32,569 nt of DNA from Halomonas sp. (GCF_017515565.1 NZ_JAFWFN010000079.1:1-32569), one strand, 5' to 3'. Positions 8,836 to 17,797 are shown, counted from the first letter of the stretch. Notes: generated by a model from the sequence alone, not told the origin. Program-made: numbers and translations.

Positions 8836-9282
8836 CTAAGCACTCGTTTGTCGGCAATGTTGGCAAAGGCCTTGAAGCTCAATGGTTTGGCGCTCAACGT
8901 TAAAGCCTTGGCGTTTTGCCAAGATCGCCAGCTCATCGCTGATAGCGTCTAAGTGAAGCTCTTCCACGTAGCCACACTGCCGACAAATAAGCAGCTGGAA
9001 ACCGTGGGCATGCTCAGGGCATGCGCAGGCCACGTAAGCATTTTGTGACTCTATACGGTGTACCAACCCCTGGTCGATCAAGAACTCCAGAGCACGATAA
9101 ACCGTGGGCGGCCGTGCGGCAGCATGTTCAGTGGAGAGTTTATCCAGCAGATCATAGGCTTTTAAACCGCCCCCATTCTCAGCAATTAGTTCAAGCACAC
9201 GGCGGCGAATCGGGGTAAATCGTACGCCCCGGGTGTGGCACTGAGTTTCTGCTTGCAACAGTAACGAATTGGCTTCAGTCAT
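8836..9282 (-). CDS. zur: Fur family zinc uptake regulator Zur
   Basis: Zur is a dimeric zinc-responsive repressor. The 148-residue protein has the Fur winged helix (about 15-85, with PPTVYRALEFLIDQGLVHRIES) and a dimerisation domain with structural CxxC pairs Cys100/Cys103 and Cys140/Cys143. Putative sensory ligands His75, Cys86, Cys88 and His91/His93 are present. Segments such as AYDLLD, PPTVYRAL and GLCQHC match Zur better than Fur or PerR. The start at 9282 follows a GAG; an ATG at 9300 has no ribosome site. It lies 30 bases after the ATP-grasp gene on the same strand, so read-through from that operon is possible. No zinc transporter genes adjoin it and I found no clear Zur box. Confidence 0.88.
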   Translation of the reverse strand: MTEANSLLLQAETQCHTRGVRFTPIRRRVLELIAENGGGLKAYDLLDKLSTEHAAARPPTVYRALEFLIDQGLVHRIESQNAYVACACPEHAHGFQLLICRQCGYVEELHLDAISDELAILAKRQGFNVERQTIELQGLCQHCRQTSA

Positions 9283-9312
9283 AGGTAACTCATTGAACAT
9301 CGTTAGCGTAGT

Positions 9313-10311
9313 CTACGCGCTAGCCGGAGCGCTGTCAGGGCTTTCAACCAGCTCGCTTTGTCGGGCAAAATGATGTTGAGCAAACGCTACTCGCTCTTCA
9401 ACTGAGACCCCATCTGGCTGACGCTCAATCAGGTCAAGGCGTCGGCGTAATCCTTCACCATTCGTCATTTGGATGGCTAAGCCGGGGCGGGCATTGAGCT
9501 CCAGCAGCATGGGGCCATGTGCGCGATCAAGCACCATATCGGTTCCCAGATAGCCAAGCCCGGTCATTTCATAACAACCCGCCGCCAAATGGAGCAGCGT
9601 ATTCCACTGCGGCACCACCAGGCTCGCCAAATCGTGACCTGTATCAGGGTGGCTGAAACAAGGACGGTCAAACTGAACGCCCCGAATAGCTGAGCCGGTG
9701 GCGATGTTTAACCCTACGCCTACCGCCCCTTGGTGCAAATTAGCTTTACCGTCGGAAGCCGCAGTTGAGAGCCGCATCATGGCCATGACCGGATAGCCTT
9801 TAAAAACAATGACTCAAATATCAGGCACACCCTCGTAGGTGTAAGCCAGCAGACTCTCATCAAAGTTGATCAGCGTTTCGATGACCGCCACATCAGGTGA
9901 TCCACCCAGAGAGTAAAGCCCAGAAAGAATATTGGAGACGTGGCGTTCAATATCTTCAATCGACTGACGCATCCCGCTGGGTTTGATAAAAGCGTCGTCT
10001 TCGACTCTCTCGATTACCAGAATGCCTTTCCCGCCACTACCTTTGGCAGGTTTGATTACAAAGCCACTATGCCCTGTCAACATTTCGCCAATGTGCTTTA
10101 CGCCGAACTGGGTGGTTACTGTGCCAATGAGTTCTGGCGTGGTAATACCGTACTGTTGAGCAAGCAGTTTGGTTTTAAGCTTATCGTCCACCAGCGGATA
10201 TAGACGACGGGAGTTGTAGCGCCCGATGTAACGAATGTTACGCCGGTTCATCCCGATAATCCCTTTGTCTCGCAACCGAGTTGGCCATGTCCAATCTTTA
10301 AGCCAATTCAT
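9313..10311 (-). pseudogene. RimK-like ATP-grasp ligase (alpha-L-glutamate ligase-related), interrupted by one in-frame TGA
   Basis: Both halves belong to one 333-codon frame. Codons 1-165 give the N-terminal ATP-grasp part, with RLYPLVDDKLKTKLL, HSGFVIKPAKGSGGKGILVIE and ILSGLYSLGGSPDVAVIE. Codon 166 (9814-9816) is TGA. Reading continues in the same frame with VIVFKGYPVMAMMRL, GKANLHQGAVGVG, and the metal-site region GYLGTDMVLDR and LLELNARPGL. In family members as I recall them the junction reads YEGVPDIR followed by a hydrophobic VIV-like stretch, so TGA stands for an Arg codon, most simply CGA to TGA. No frameshift or deletion is needed. The start overlaps the preceding stop as ATGA. An internal ATG at 9786 could restart the second half. 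The intact enzyme would be cytoplasmic and attach an amino acid to an unknown acceptor. Confidence 0.88.
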
Positions 10312-11831
10312 GAGGGTTTCTCGTCATCTGTAATTGGCTTGAAACGCCGCAACTCAAACAATCGGTAGCCAGTGTAATTACCCAAAAGCAGAATCAAGGC
10401 CATGAGTATCAGCTGGACGCCCAGGAAATTAAATGTGATGTGACGCACCCAAGGGTTATTCATGGCAAGGTAAGCCAGTACCGCGGTGAGCAGGCTGCCG
10501 CCACCTTGGATCAACACCTGTTTAGGGCCTTCTTCTTCCCACAGGATGGACATCCGCTCGATGGTCCACGCCAAAATAATCATAGGGAAGAAAGTAACCG
10601 TTAATCCAGCGCTTAGCCCCATGCGATAAGCTAAAACGGTGAAGATAGAGATGATGGCGATGACCGTAATGATCACCGCCGACACTCGCGCCACAAGGAG
10701 CAAATTGAGGTAAGAGAGGTAGTTACGAATGATCAAGCCAACAGCCACGATTAACAGAAAGCCGATTAAACCGGTTAGCAGGGTGGTTTGAATAAAGGCC
10801 AATGCAATAAGTACCGGCATAAAGGTGCCCGATGTTTTAACACCCACCAGCACCCGCAGAAAGACCACCACCAGCGCGCCTATCGGAATGAGTAGAATCG
10901 TTTGGAACAGCGCTTGCTCTTCCAGCGGCAGGCTGTGAATAGAGAAGTTCAGTAGAGTGTCGTCAGAATAGTGGTTGCGCACCGCAGCCGACGCCGGCTG
11001 ATGGTGGGTTAGCATCGAAAAACTAACCCGAGAGTTGGTGCCGCCTTGAACCTCTAACACCGCACGCCCGCCAGTTTCCCATAGCAGTAGGTTATCGGGT
11101 TTACCTTGCTCGCCGGTGGTTGGGTTAAATATCGCCCAGCGCTCGGCGGATGCATCAAACACTTGTATCCAGCTGCTTAATAGCTGACGCCTGCGCCCAT
11201 CTTCAAGTAGTAAACCGCTTACTTCACGTGCTTGAACACCCGCTTGATTGAGCAAGCGGACCACTAGCGTAGAGGGCTGTTCTTGGGTGAGCAGCAAACG
11301 GGCGTTTTCGCCTTGCCGGGTACCATTAATGTCGAGTATCAGTTCCCTAGCAAAGGTCGCGTTATTGGCACTGCGTCCCCAGGCGCGCTCAATGAGTTGG
11401 TTAGCCGCCGTGTCGTATGGGCTCTCCCATGGAGGCGGAGAAGAGAGGCCTGGAGGCGTTTGTACGGGAGAGCGGGCATCGGGAGATACCAGCATTTGTA
11501 CCGAATAGTACAGTTGCTGGCTACCGGCGGCCTCGCGAATCGTCCATTGCGCCTGACGGCCAAGCTCATCAGCCTGGTAAGCTAAACCATAACCAGACGA
11601 GGCGGTGTTTTCGGTAAGTACGCGGAAACCTGCCTGATGGGTAGGTAAAGCCAAGTCGACCTGAACCGGCCCATTTTGCGCATTGAAATTAATGACCGCT
11701 TCAATTTCCCATACTTGGCGTTGTTCACCGGGAAACCAGGGTATCTCAAACTGGATATGTCGATGAATGCTGGTAGCAATACCCGCAACTAGCAAAAAAC
11801 CTACGATCAAATAAAACGGCAGCCGTGACAT
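10308..11831 (-). CDS. Inactive transglutaminase-like protein with C-terminal seven-helix membrane domain
   Basis: The 507-residue product has one N-terminal membrane anchor (about 5-22), a long extracytoplasmic region (about 25-310) resembling the inactive transglutaminase domain (AIFNPTTGEQGKPDNLLLWE), and a C-terminal block of about seven hydrophobic helices (about 312-495; VKTSGTFMPVLIALAF). This is the known 'inactive transglutaminase fused to 7 transmembrane helices' architecture, the membrane member of a trio with a retropepsin-like lipoprotein and an ATP-grasp ligase, both present next door. The start at 11831 has AAAGGAAT at a good distance; a TTG at 11846 is less likely. Its stop overlaps the ATP-grasp start. 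I recall homologous operons being tied to osmotic stress tolerance; its biochemistry is unknown. Confidence 0.85.
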   Translation of the reverse strand: MSRLPFYLIVGFLLVAGIATSIHRHIQFEIPWFPGEQRQVWEIEAVINFNAQNGPVQVDLALPTHQAGFRVLTENTASSGYGLAYQADELGRQAQWTIREAAGSQQLYYSVQMLVSPDARSPVQTPPGLSSPPPWESPYDTAANQLIERAWGRSANNATFARELILDINGTRQGENARLLLTQEQPSTLVVRLLNQAGVQAREVSGLLLEDGRRRQLLSSWIQVFDASAERWAIFNPTTGEQGKPDNLLLWETGGRAVLEVQGGTNSRVSFSMLTHHQPASAAVRNHYSDDTLLNFSIHSLPLEEQALFQTILLIPIGALVVVFLRVLVGVKTSGTFMPVLIALAFIQTTLLTGLIGFLLIVAVGLIIRNYLSYLNLLLVARVSAVIITVIAIISIFTVLAYRMGLSAGLTVTFFPMIILAWTIERMSILWEEEGPKQVLIQGGGSLLTAVLAYLAMNNPWVRHITFNFLGVQLILMALILLLGNYTGYRLFELRRFKPITDDEKPS

Positions 11832-11870
11832 GGAGATTCCTTTCAACGAAAAGCGGCAAGGGGAGAGCGG

Positions 11871-12707
11871 TTACTCTTCGGTATCGTCTTGATCAGCCGC
11901 TTCATCATCAGCAGCTTGCTCGGCTGGCTCACCGCCAGGAAACTCAGGTCGCTCATGAATATAGGTTTGAGCAACATCAATGGTGGCAATATCCATCATG
12001 AAACGCCGCCCCAGTAGCACTGGGTAGTCTAAATGCGTGCGGTTATTCAGGGTAAATTCAACGTTTTCACGGAGAGGGCCAAGCGTCATTAACAATGAAA
12101 TAACGGGACGAGACTCTTCGCCGGAAGCCTGAACAATACGCACCCTGCGTATAATAGGCGCTTCAATCCACTCATCACGAATACGTTCGACAACAACATC
12201 TTCTTCGTTTAGCGCAAGCTTAAAGCGCACCCAGTTTTCACCGTCTCGCTCAAAGCGAGTGATATTAGAGGCGGAAAGCGACGACGTATGAGCGCCGGAG
12301 TCGACCCGTGCTTTCAAATAGGTGCCAATACTGGGTAACCCTACCCACTCATTACGGCCCAGCATGGTCTTGGTATCTTCAATACTCGCCGCTTCGCACT
12401 CTTCACGAATAATGATGGGCTCTTCGCCTCGAGCTTCTAAGTTCGCGATATCGTCGCGCAAAAAGCGGAGCAGGCTGCCTACTTCTCGTACATCGGCTGT
12501 AAGCACCTGCTGCTGATTAAGCTGACGCTCTTGCAGCGAGGATGTTGCACTACACTGCTGTGAAAAGGCATTTTCTAGCTCAAGGATGCGGGTATTGAAT
12601 GAGGCTTCGCTCAGCGGTGGTGGTTCATTAGTATCTGGCTGGGTGGCGGCACAGCCTGCAAACGTAAGCGACAAACCAGCCAACAGCCACAAAACACCTG
12701 GGCGCAT
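11871..12707 (-). CDS. Retropepsin-like (putative ATP-dependent zinc protease family) lipoprotein
   Basis: The 278-residue protein starts with a lipoprotein signal peptide (lipobox TFAGC, Cys19), so it is probably anchored in the envelope. A short helical region (about 35-95) is followed by the family core (about 113-255): VGLPSIGTYLKARVDSGAHTS carries the Asp-Ser-Gly-Ala aspartyl protease-like motif (Asp136), and YPVLLGRRFMMD is the second conserved motif. Databases have called the family 'ATP-dependent zinc protease', but the fold is retropepsin-like. The tail (about 258-278) is very acidic, as expected for a halophile. It is the first gene of the trio and its promoter must lie in the stretch containing dif. 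Proteolytic activity and substrate are not known. Confidence 0.85.
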   Translation of the reverse strand: MRPGVLWLLAGLSLTFAGCAATQPDTNEPPPLSEASFNTRILELENAFSQQCSATSSLQERQLNQQQVLTADVREVGSLLRFLRDDIANLEARGEEPIIIREECEAASIEDTKTMLGRNEWVGLPSIGTYLKARVDSGAHTSSLSASNITRFERDGENWVRFKLALNEEDVVVERIRDEWIEAPIIRRVRIVQASGEESRPVISLLMTLGPLRENVEFTLNNRTHLDYPVLLGRRFMMDIATIDVAQTYIHERPEFPGGEPAEQAADDEAADQDDTEE

Positions 12708-12805
12708 AACGAGTGATATCCTTGAGTGATGAGAGCACGAATGATAAGGAGAAGGGAGACCAGTTGTCCAACATAGCGGTGGTTTTCACGTCTAACGGTT
12801 AGGCA

Positions 12806-12833
12806 ATTTAACATAATATATATTATGCGAACC
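12806..12833 (-). other. dif site: XerCD chromosome dimer resolution site
   Basis: Read on the minus strand the 28 bases split into a left arm GGTTCGCATAA, a 6-base centre TATATA and a right arm TTATGTTAAAT. The E. coli dif is GGTGCGCATAA, TGTATA, TTATGTTAAAT. The XerD arm is therefore identical, the XerC arm matches at 10 of 11 positions and the centre at 5 of 6: 26 of 28 in all. It lies in the gap between divergent genes, as dif commonly does. XerC and XerD act here with FtsK to resolve chromosome dimers at division. The comparison rests on my memory of the E. coli sequence. Confidence 0.93.
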
Positions 12834-12930
12834 TATAGAGTTAACTATTATTGCCATACACTGCTACTTTTGCAGAAAAAATTCTCTTACAATGATTATA
12901 CATGCTGCCCACTATATATAGGAAATCCTT

Positions 12931-13512
12931 ATGAAACGTAGAACATGGCTGTCTCTCTTGGCTTCTCTTTTCCTCCTTGCAGGCTGTGCAAGCGTGGATG
13001 TTGAGGACTACGCAGGTACTACACCGCATTTTGATATCGCCGAGTACTTTACAGGCACCACCCGCGCTTGGGGTATGGTACAGGACTACTCAGGTGAAGT
13101 TCAGCGTCGTTTTACTGTCGATATCACTGGGACCTTTGAAGATGACACCCTAACCCTTGATGAGACTTTTCTATTTGACGATGGTGAAACCGATCAGCGC
13201 ATTTGGGTATTTGAGCGCACTGGCCCACATCACTGGCTAGGCACTGCCAACGATGTAGATGGCGAGGTAGAAGCTCGTCAGTATGGTCACGCCTTTAATA
13301 TGCGCTACCCCTTGGTTATCGACGTTGGCGGCCGCAGCATCCGCTTTACTATGAATGATTGGATGTATTTACAGCCAGATAACCGAGTGATTAATCGCAC
13401 AGCAATGCGCAAATTTGGCCTCACCTTGGGGGAAATCACCTTAGTTTTTGAAAAGGTAGATGTTGAACCCAATGCCGATGAACGCTTGGCCACCAAAGAG
13501 GCTAATGGTTAG
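12931..13512 (+). CDS. DUF3833 family lipoprotein
   Basis: The 193-residue product begins with a lipoprotein signal peptide (LLASLFLLAGC, Cys19). The mature part matches the DUF3833 pattern: FDIAEYFTGTTRAWGMVQDYSG near the start, RRFTVDITGT, a TLDETFLFDDGETDQRIW segment, and close to the end NDWMYLQPDNRVINRTAM and KFGLTLGEITLVF. It would be a membrane-anchored beta-rich protein of unknown function. A good AGGAAA ribosome site lies 5 bases before the ATG. It is alone on its strand, 98 bases from dif, and ends in a terminator shared with ectC. No link to ectoine is implied by the sequence. Confidence 0.85.
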   Translation: MKRRTWLSLLASLFLLAGCASVDVEDYAGTTPHFDIAEYFTGTTRAWGMVQDYSGEVQRRFTVDITGTFEDDTLTLDETFLFDDGETDQRIWVFERTGPHHWLGTANDVDGEVEARQYGHAFNMRYPLVIDVGGRSIRFTMNDWMYLQPDNRVINRTAMRKFGLTLGEITLVFEKVDVEPNADERLATKEANG

Positions 13513-13535
13513 CGCTACACCTATCGTCCAGTAAC

Positions 13536-13571
13536 AAAAAGCAGCCCGCTCAATAGCTAGGCTGCTTTTTT
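13536..13571. terminator. Bidirectional rho-independent terminator
   Basis: AAAAAGCAGCC (13536-13546) pairs with GGCTGCTTTTT (13560-13570) and a longer T run follows on the plus strand. On the minus strand the stem is followed by TTTTTG. It sits between the convergent ends of the DUF3833 gene (13512) and ectC (13601) and can serve both. Confidence 0.88.
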
Positions 13572-13600
13572 TACGTAATTGTACGCTAAGCGCTTGCTAA

Positions 13601-13993
13601 CTACTCATCTGCAGGCGCGTAAGAACCATCGTCCCGGTGCACTTCATTACCAGTGATAGGCGGCGTAAATACGCAGGCTAAATGCATGGTTTTGTGGGCG
13701 CGCAGCAAGTGTTCATCGTGCTGGTCCAGAATATAGATGTCGCCTGGCTTAATAGGCCAAATTTTGCCATCGGCCAGGGTCTCCACCTCACCTTCGCCTT
13801 CAATGCAGTACACAGACTCGTAGTGATGCTTGTAGTGAATGTGTGTCTCAGTGCCTTCGAAGATACGGGTAATGTGGAACGAGAAGTTGCCCCCGTCATT
13901 AGCCAAGACCAGGCGTGTGCTGTCCCAGTTGCCGTTTTCAGCGGTCACTAAGCGGTCAGTTTTGCGTGCTTCTTCAATGTTGCGAACGATCAT
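13601..13993 (-). CDS. ectC: L-ectoine synthase EctC
   Basis: EctC closes N-gamma-acetyl-L-2,4-diaminobutyrate to ectoine, the compatible solute; it is a cytoplasmic iron-dependent cupin. The 130 residues match the family length. The metal residues equivalent to Glu57, Tyr85 and His93 of the characterised Paenibacillus enzyme appear as Glu59, Tyr87 and His95, in [17 protein letters not shown] and [13 protein letters not shown] strong AAGGAG precedes the ATG. The 104-base gap after ectB could hold an internal promoter (H. elongata has been described with a sigma-54 promoter before ectC), but I see no TGGCAC-N5-TTGC match here. It is the last gene of the ectABC operon. Confidence 0.98.
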   Translation of the reverse strand: MIVRNIEEARKTDRLVTAENGNWDSTRLVLANDGGNFSFHITRIFEGTETHIHYKHHYESVYCIEGEGEVETLADGKIWPIKPGDIYILDQHDEHLLRAHKTMHLACVFTPPITGNEVHRDDGSYAPADE

Positions 13994-14097
13994 AGATATG
14001 CTCCTTTATTAGGCGTCTAGCGCTGACCAGCCGCCTACTCTTTAATCGATATCATACGCCGAGAAATTCGTGCGTAGCATAGTCACGAAACGCTAAC

Positions 14098-15366
<1,269 letters not shown>

Positions 15367-15446
15367 TTAGCGACCTCCTTTTTTTGAATAGTTGAGCCGA
15401 GCGGACTTATAACAAGTCAAGTAAATGTGAGTGGGAAAACAAAACG

Positions 15447-16025
15447 TTAGAGCGCTTCGGTTTGAAACGGGCCTATACGGACTAGGTTTTCCGGGTCGTG
15501 CTCTCCACCCAGTTGTTCGGTAGAGAAGTATTCACGACTATTGAGGGGGGCATGCCAGCGTGTGGCAAGACGACGAAACAGGCCCCAAGAGGCTTGATTG
15601 TCGGGGGTGATCGTTGTTTCCAGGTGGTGGACATTTGCCAATTCAGGGCGTGACATAATGGCTTCCACCAAGCGGCGTGCTAATCCGGTACCCCGCGCCT
15701 TTTCACCTACGGCCACCTGCCATAGGAAATAGGTATCCGGCGCATTGTCTTTTACATAGCCCGAAACAAAGCCAACAATCTCGCCCTCCTCATTAGTGGC
15801 GACAGCGCAGGTATCACGAAATTGCGTTGCCAACAATAAATAGGCGTAGGCTGAGTTCACATCCAGAGGCGGGCAAGCTTTAATCAGCTCGAAGACACCC
15901 CATCCGTCATCCGCATTGGGTTTACGAATAAACAGTGGCGTCTCTGCATGACCGACTACCGCATCAGCAACAGTAGGCCGTGCTAAGTCGGCAGAGGGTG
16001 TAAAAGGCTTTATAGGCGTACTCAT
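15447..16025 (-). CDS. ectA: L-2,4-diaminobutyrate N-gamma-acetyltransferase EctA
   Basis: EctA acetylates diaminobutyrate with acetyl-CoA, the second step of ectoine synthesis. The 192-residue protein is a GNAT enzyme: WQVAVGEKARGTGLARRLV (102-120) is the acetyl-CoA pyrophosphate loop, and TTITPDNQASWGLFRRLA (137-154) is the conserved motif B region. The first 30 residues are a variable extension. The ribosome site is weak. It is first in ectABC and has a good sigma-70-type promoter just upstream, giving a short leader of about 25 bases. Confidence 0.97.
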   Translation of the reverse strand: MSTPIKPFTPSADLARPTVADAVVGHAETPLFIRKPNADDGWGVFELIKACPPLDVNSAYAYLLLATQFRDTCAVATNEEGEIVGFVSGYVKDNAPDTYFLWQVAVGEKARGTGLARRLVEAIMSRPELANVHHLETTITPDNQASWGLFRRLATRWHAPLNSREYFSTEQLGGEHDPENLVRIGPFQTEAL

Positions 16026-16057
16026 GGTTATGCTTCGCTGTAGCGAATTTGACGTTC

Positions 16058-16086
16058 ATTATAACAGCTGATTATGAGCAATTCAA
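16058..16086 (-). promoter_or_regulatory. Sigma-70-type promoter of ectABC
   Basis: On the minus strand TTGAAT (16081-16086) and a consensus TATAAT (16058-16063) are separated by exactly 17 bases. The start of transcription would be near 16051, about 26 bases before the ectA ATG. This is the best promoter match in the window. In H. elongata sigma-70 and sigma-38 promoters have been mapped in front of ectA; no separate sigma-38 element is distinguishable here. Confidence 0.7.
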
Positions 16087-16214
16087 AAGCCATATTATCC
16101 TCAGGTCTATTTTCCATAATTTTTAGTTATAGACAAGGCGTAAACCGCTTTAGCCGGGCCTTTTGGTGCAATGCCTGTCTGAAGTTTAGAGCAACGTTTC
16201 GACAGCGCCAGATG

Positions 16215-16237
16215 AAAAAGGCGAGCCTAAGCTCGCC
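16215..16237 (-). terminator. Rho-independent terminator of gor
   Basis: GGCGAGC and GCTCGCC form a perfect 7-base stem with a 4-base loop (16220-16237), followed on the minus strand by TTTTT (16215-16219). It lies just past the gor stop and separates gor from ectABC, so ectoine genes are not read from gor. Confidence 0.88.
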
Positions 16238-16260
16238 AAGTAGGCTAGAAAAAAATCACC

Positions 16261-17637
16261 TCAATAGCGTGAAGGTTCTCTCATAGTGACAAACTCTTCA
16301 GCCCCTGTCGGGTGAATGCCCACGGTGCAATCAAAATCGCGCTTGGTTAGCCCTGCTCTTACCGCTATCGCTATGCCCTGAATTAGCTCTCCGGCGTCCT
16401 CCCCCACCATGTGCGCACCTACGACGACATCTGTTTCATCATCAACAATCAGCTTCATTAACACGCGCTCCGTATTACCAGAGAGCGTATGTTTCATCGA
16501 CCTGAAGTCAGTGCGATAAACGCGGATTTTGGTATGTTTTTCCCGCGCTGCTTCCTCTGAAAGCCCCACGGTACCAATGTTCGGATGGCAAAATACAGCA
16601 GTAGGAATGGTGGCGTAATCTAGCGGTTGGGGTTCTGTTTTATTAAAGTGCGTATCAACCAGCTGCATAGCTTCGGCTAGGGCGACAGGGGTTAATTCAG
16701 GCCCATCGGTTAAATCACCCAATGCTAATACAGAACCGACTTGGGTTTCATAACGCTCATTGATGGGTATTTTTCCACTAGCATCTAGCGCTATCCCCAC
16801 CGACTCTAGTCCTAAGCCCTTAGTATTAGCCCTACGCCCTGTGGCTGCGAGTACAGCGTCTACTTCCAGCACCTCTCCTGTAGTGAGGTGCACATTCAGC
16901 GCTGAGCCATTGGGCTCAATTCGTTCGATGTTGGTATTGAAATGAAGTTTGACCCCTTTTTTGGCCATCTCTTCGCAGGTGAATTCGCGGACTTCCTGGT
17001 CGAATCCTTTTAAGAAAAGATCGCCGCGATAAATTAAGTGCGCTTCACTGCCTAACCCATTAAAAATACTGGCAAACTCGACTGCAATATAGCCACCACC
17101 CAACACTAAAAAGCGGTTCGGAAAATCTTGCAGATCAAAGACTTGGTTAGAATTAATAGCATATTCACACCCCGGGAAATCGGGCACCCATGGCCAACCG
17201 CCAGTTGCTAATAAAATCTGCTTAGCGGTTACCTGGGTCTCGTTTCCTTGGGAAACTAACGAAACGGTGTGTGGATCGATCAGCCTCGCGCGAGCGTTAA
17301 ACAAGGTTACACCAGCACCTTCAAGCATCCGCTGGTAAATGCCGTTTAGGCGGCTTATTTCACTGGTTTTGTTATCACGCAACGTGGCCCAGTTGAAAGA
17401 GGCTGGCCCCGCCATTTGCCACCCAAAGCCCTCAGCATCACTAAAGCTATCTTGAAAATGTGAAGCGTAGGCGTAAAGCTTTTTAGGCACACACCCCACA
17501 TTGACACAGGTGCCGCCCAAATAGCGGTCTTCTGCTATGCCAACGCGCGCGCCAGTTGATGCCGCCATACGGGCCGCACGAACGCCGCCAGACCCCGCGC
17601 CAATCACAAACAGATCATATTCATACTCAGCTGACAT
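16261..17637 (-). CDS. gor: Glutathione-disulfide reductase
   Basis: This FAD enzyme reduces oxidised glutathione with NADPH in the cytoplasm. The 458-residue protein has the FAD Rossmann motif GAGSGGVRAA (13-22), the redox disulfide Cys44/Cys49 in GGTCVNVGCVPKK, a second dinucleotide fold at LGGGYIAVEFA followed by YRGDLFLKGFD with basic residues that favour NADPH, the second FAD motif LALGDLTDGPELTPVA, and the C-terminal active-site pair His442 and Glu447 (HPTGAEEF). These fit glutathione reductase better than dihydrolipoamide or mercuric reductase. AGGAG lies 7 bases before the ATG. It is divergent from can and has its own terminator. Confidence 0.94.
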   Translation of the reverse strand: MSAEYEYDLFVIGAGSGGVRAARMAASTGARVGIAEDRYLGGTCVNVGCVPKKLYAYASHFQDSFSDAEGFGWQMAGPASFNWATLRDNKTSEISRLNGIYQRMLEGAGVTLFNARARLIDPHTVSLVSQGNETQVTAKQILLATGGWPWVPDFPGCEYAINSNQVFDLQDFPNRFLVLGGGYIAVEFASIFNGLGSEAHLIYRGDLFLKGFDQEVREFTCEEMAKKGVKLHFNTNIERIEPNGSALNVHLTTGEVLEVDAVLAATGRRANTKGLGLESVGIALDASGKIPINERYETQVGSVLALGDLTDGPELTPVALAEAMQLVDTHFNKTEPQPLDYATIPTAVFCHPNIGTVGLSEEAAREKHTKIRVYRTDFRSMKHTLSGNTERVLMKLIVDDETDVVVGAHMVGEDAGELIQGIAIAVRAGLTKRDFDCTVGIHPTGAEEFVTMREPSRY

Positions 17638-17690
17638 AGTTGACTCCTATCTACGGCGCTTAGTTAATCGCGCTAAAGCTAAACTGGCGA

Positions 17691-17724
17691 TTGACCTTGT
17701 ATTCCCAGGAGGTTAAAACCTCCT
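17691..17724 (+). promoter_or_regulatory. Candidate can promoter overlapped by a palindrome
   Basis: TTGACC (17691-17696) and TAAAAC (17714-17719) are 17 bases apart. The perfect palindromic arms AGGAGGTT (17707-17714) and AACCTCCT (17717-17724), two bases apart, overlap the -10. The palindrome could be an operator or an RNA hairpin. No T run follows. The -10 match is only four of six, so this is tentative. Confidence 0.35.
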
Positions 17725-17797
17725 ACTCTTGTAAAACAACGCTGTCATTACACGTCCAGCGCCCTACCACCTGATGATGTCATTCTATGGAGATTTA

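Noticed and set aside
9814-9816. Selenocysteine reading of the in-frame TGA
   Set aside because: Family members as I recall them have Arg, not Cys or Sec, at this position, and the residue is not at a redox site.
9313-10311. Two independent genes (9313-9786 and 9814-10311)
   Set aside because: They share one frame, each is half of the same ATP-grasp fold, and the intervening codons encode conserved family sequence.
457-12346. KOPS polarity as support for dif
   Set aside because: GGGNAGGG matches at 6657 and 8060 point towards dif, but those at 457 and 12339 point away, and I found none to the right. The counts are too few and mixed to count as evidence.
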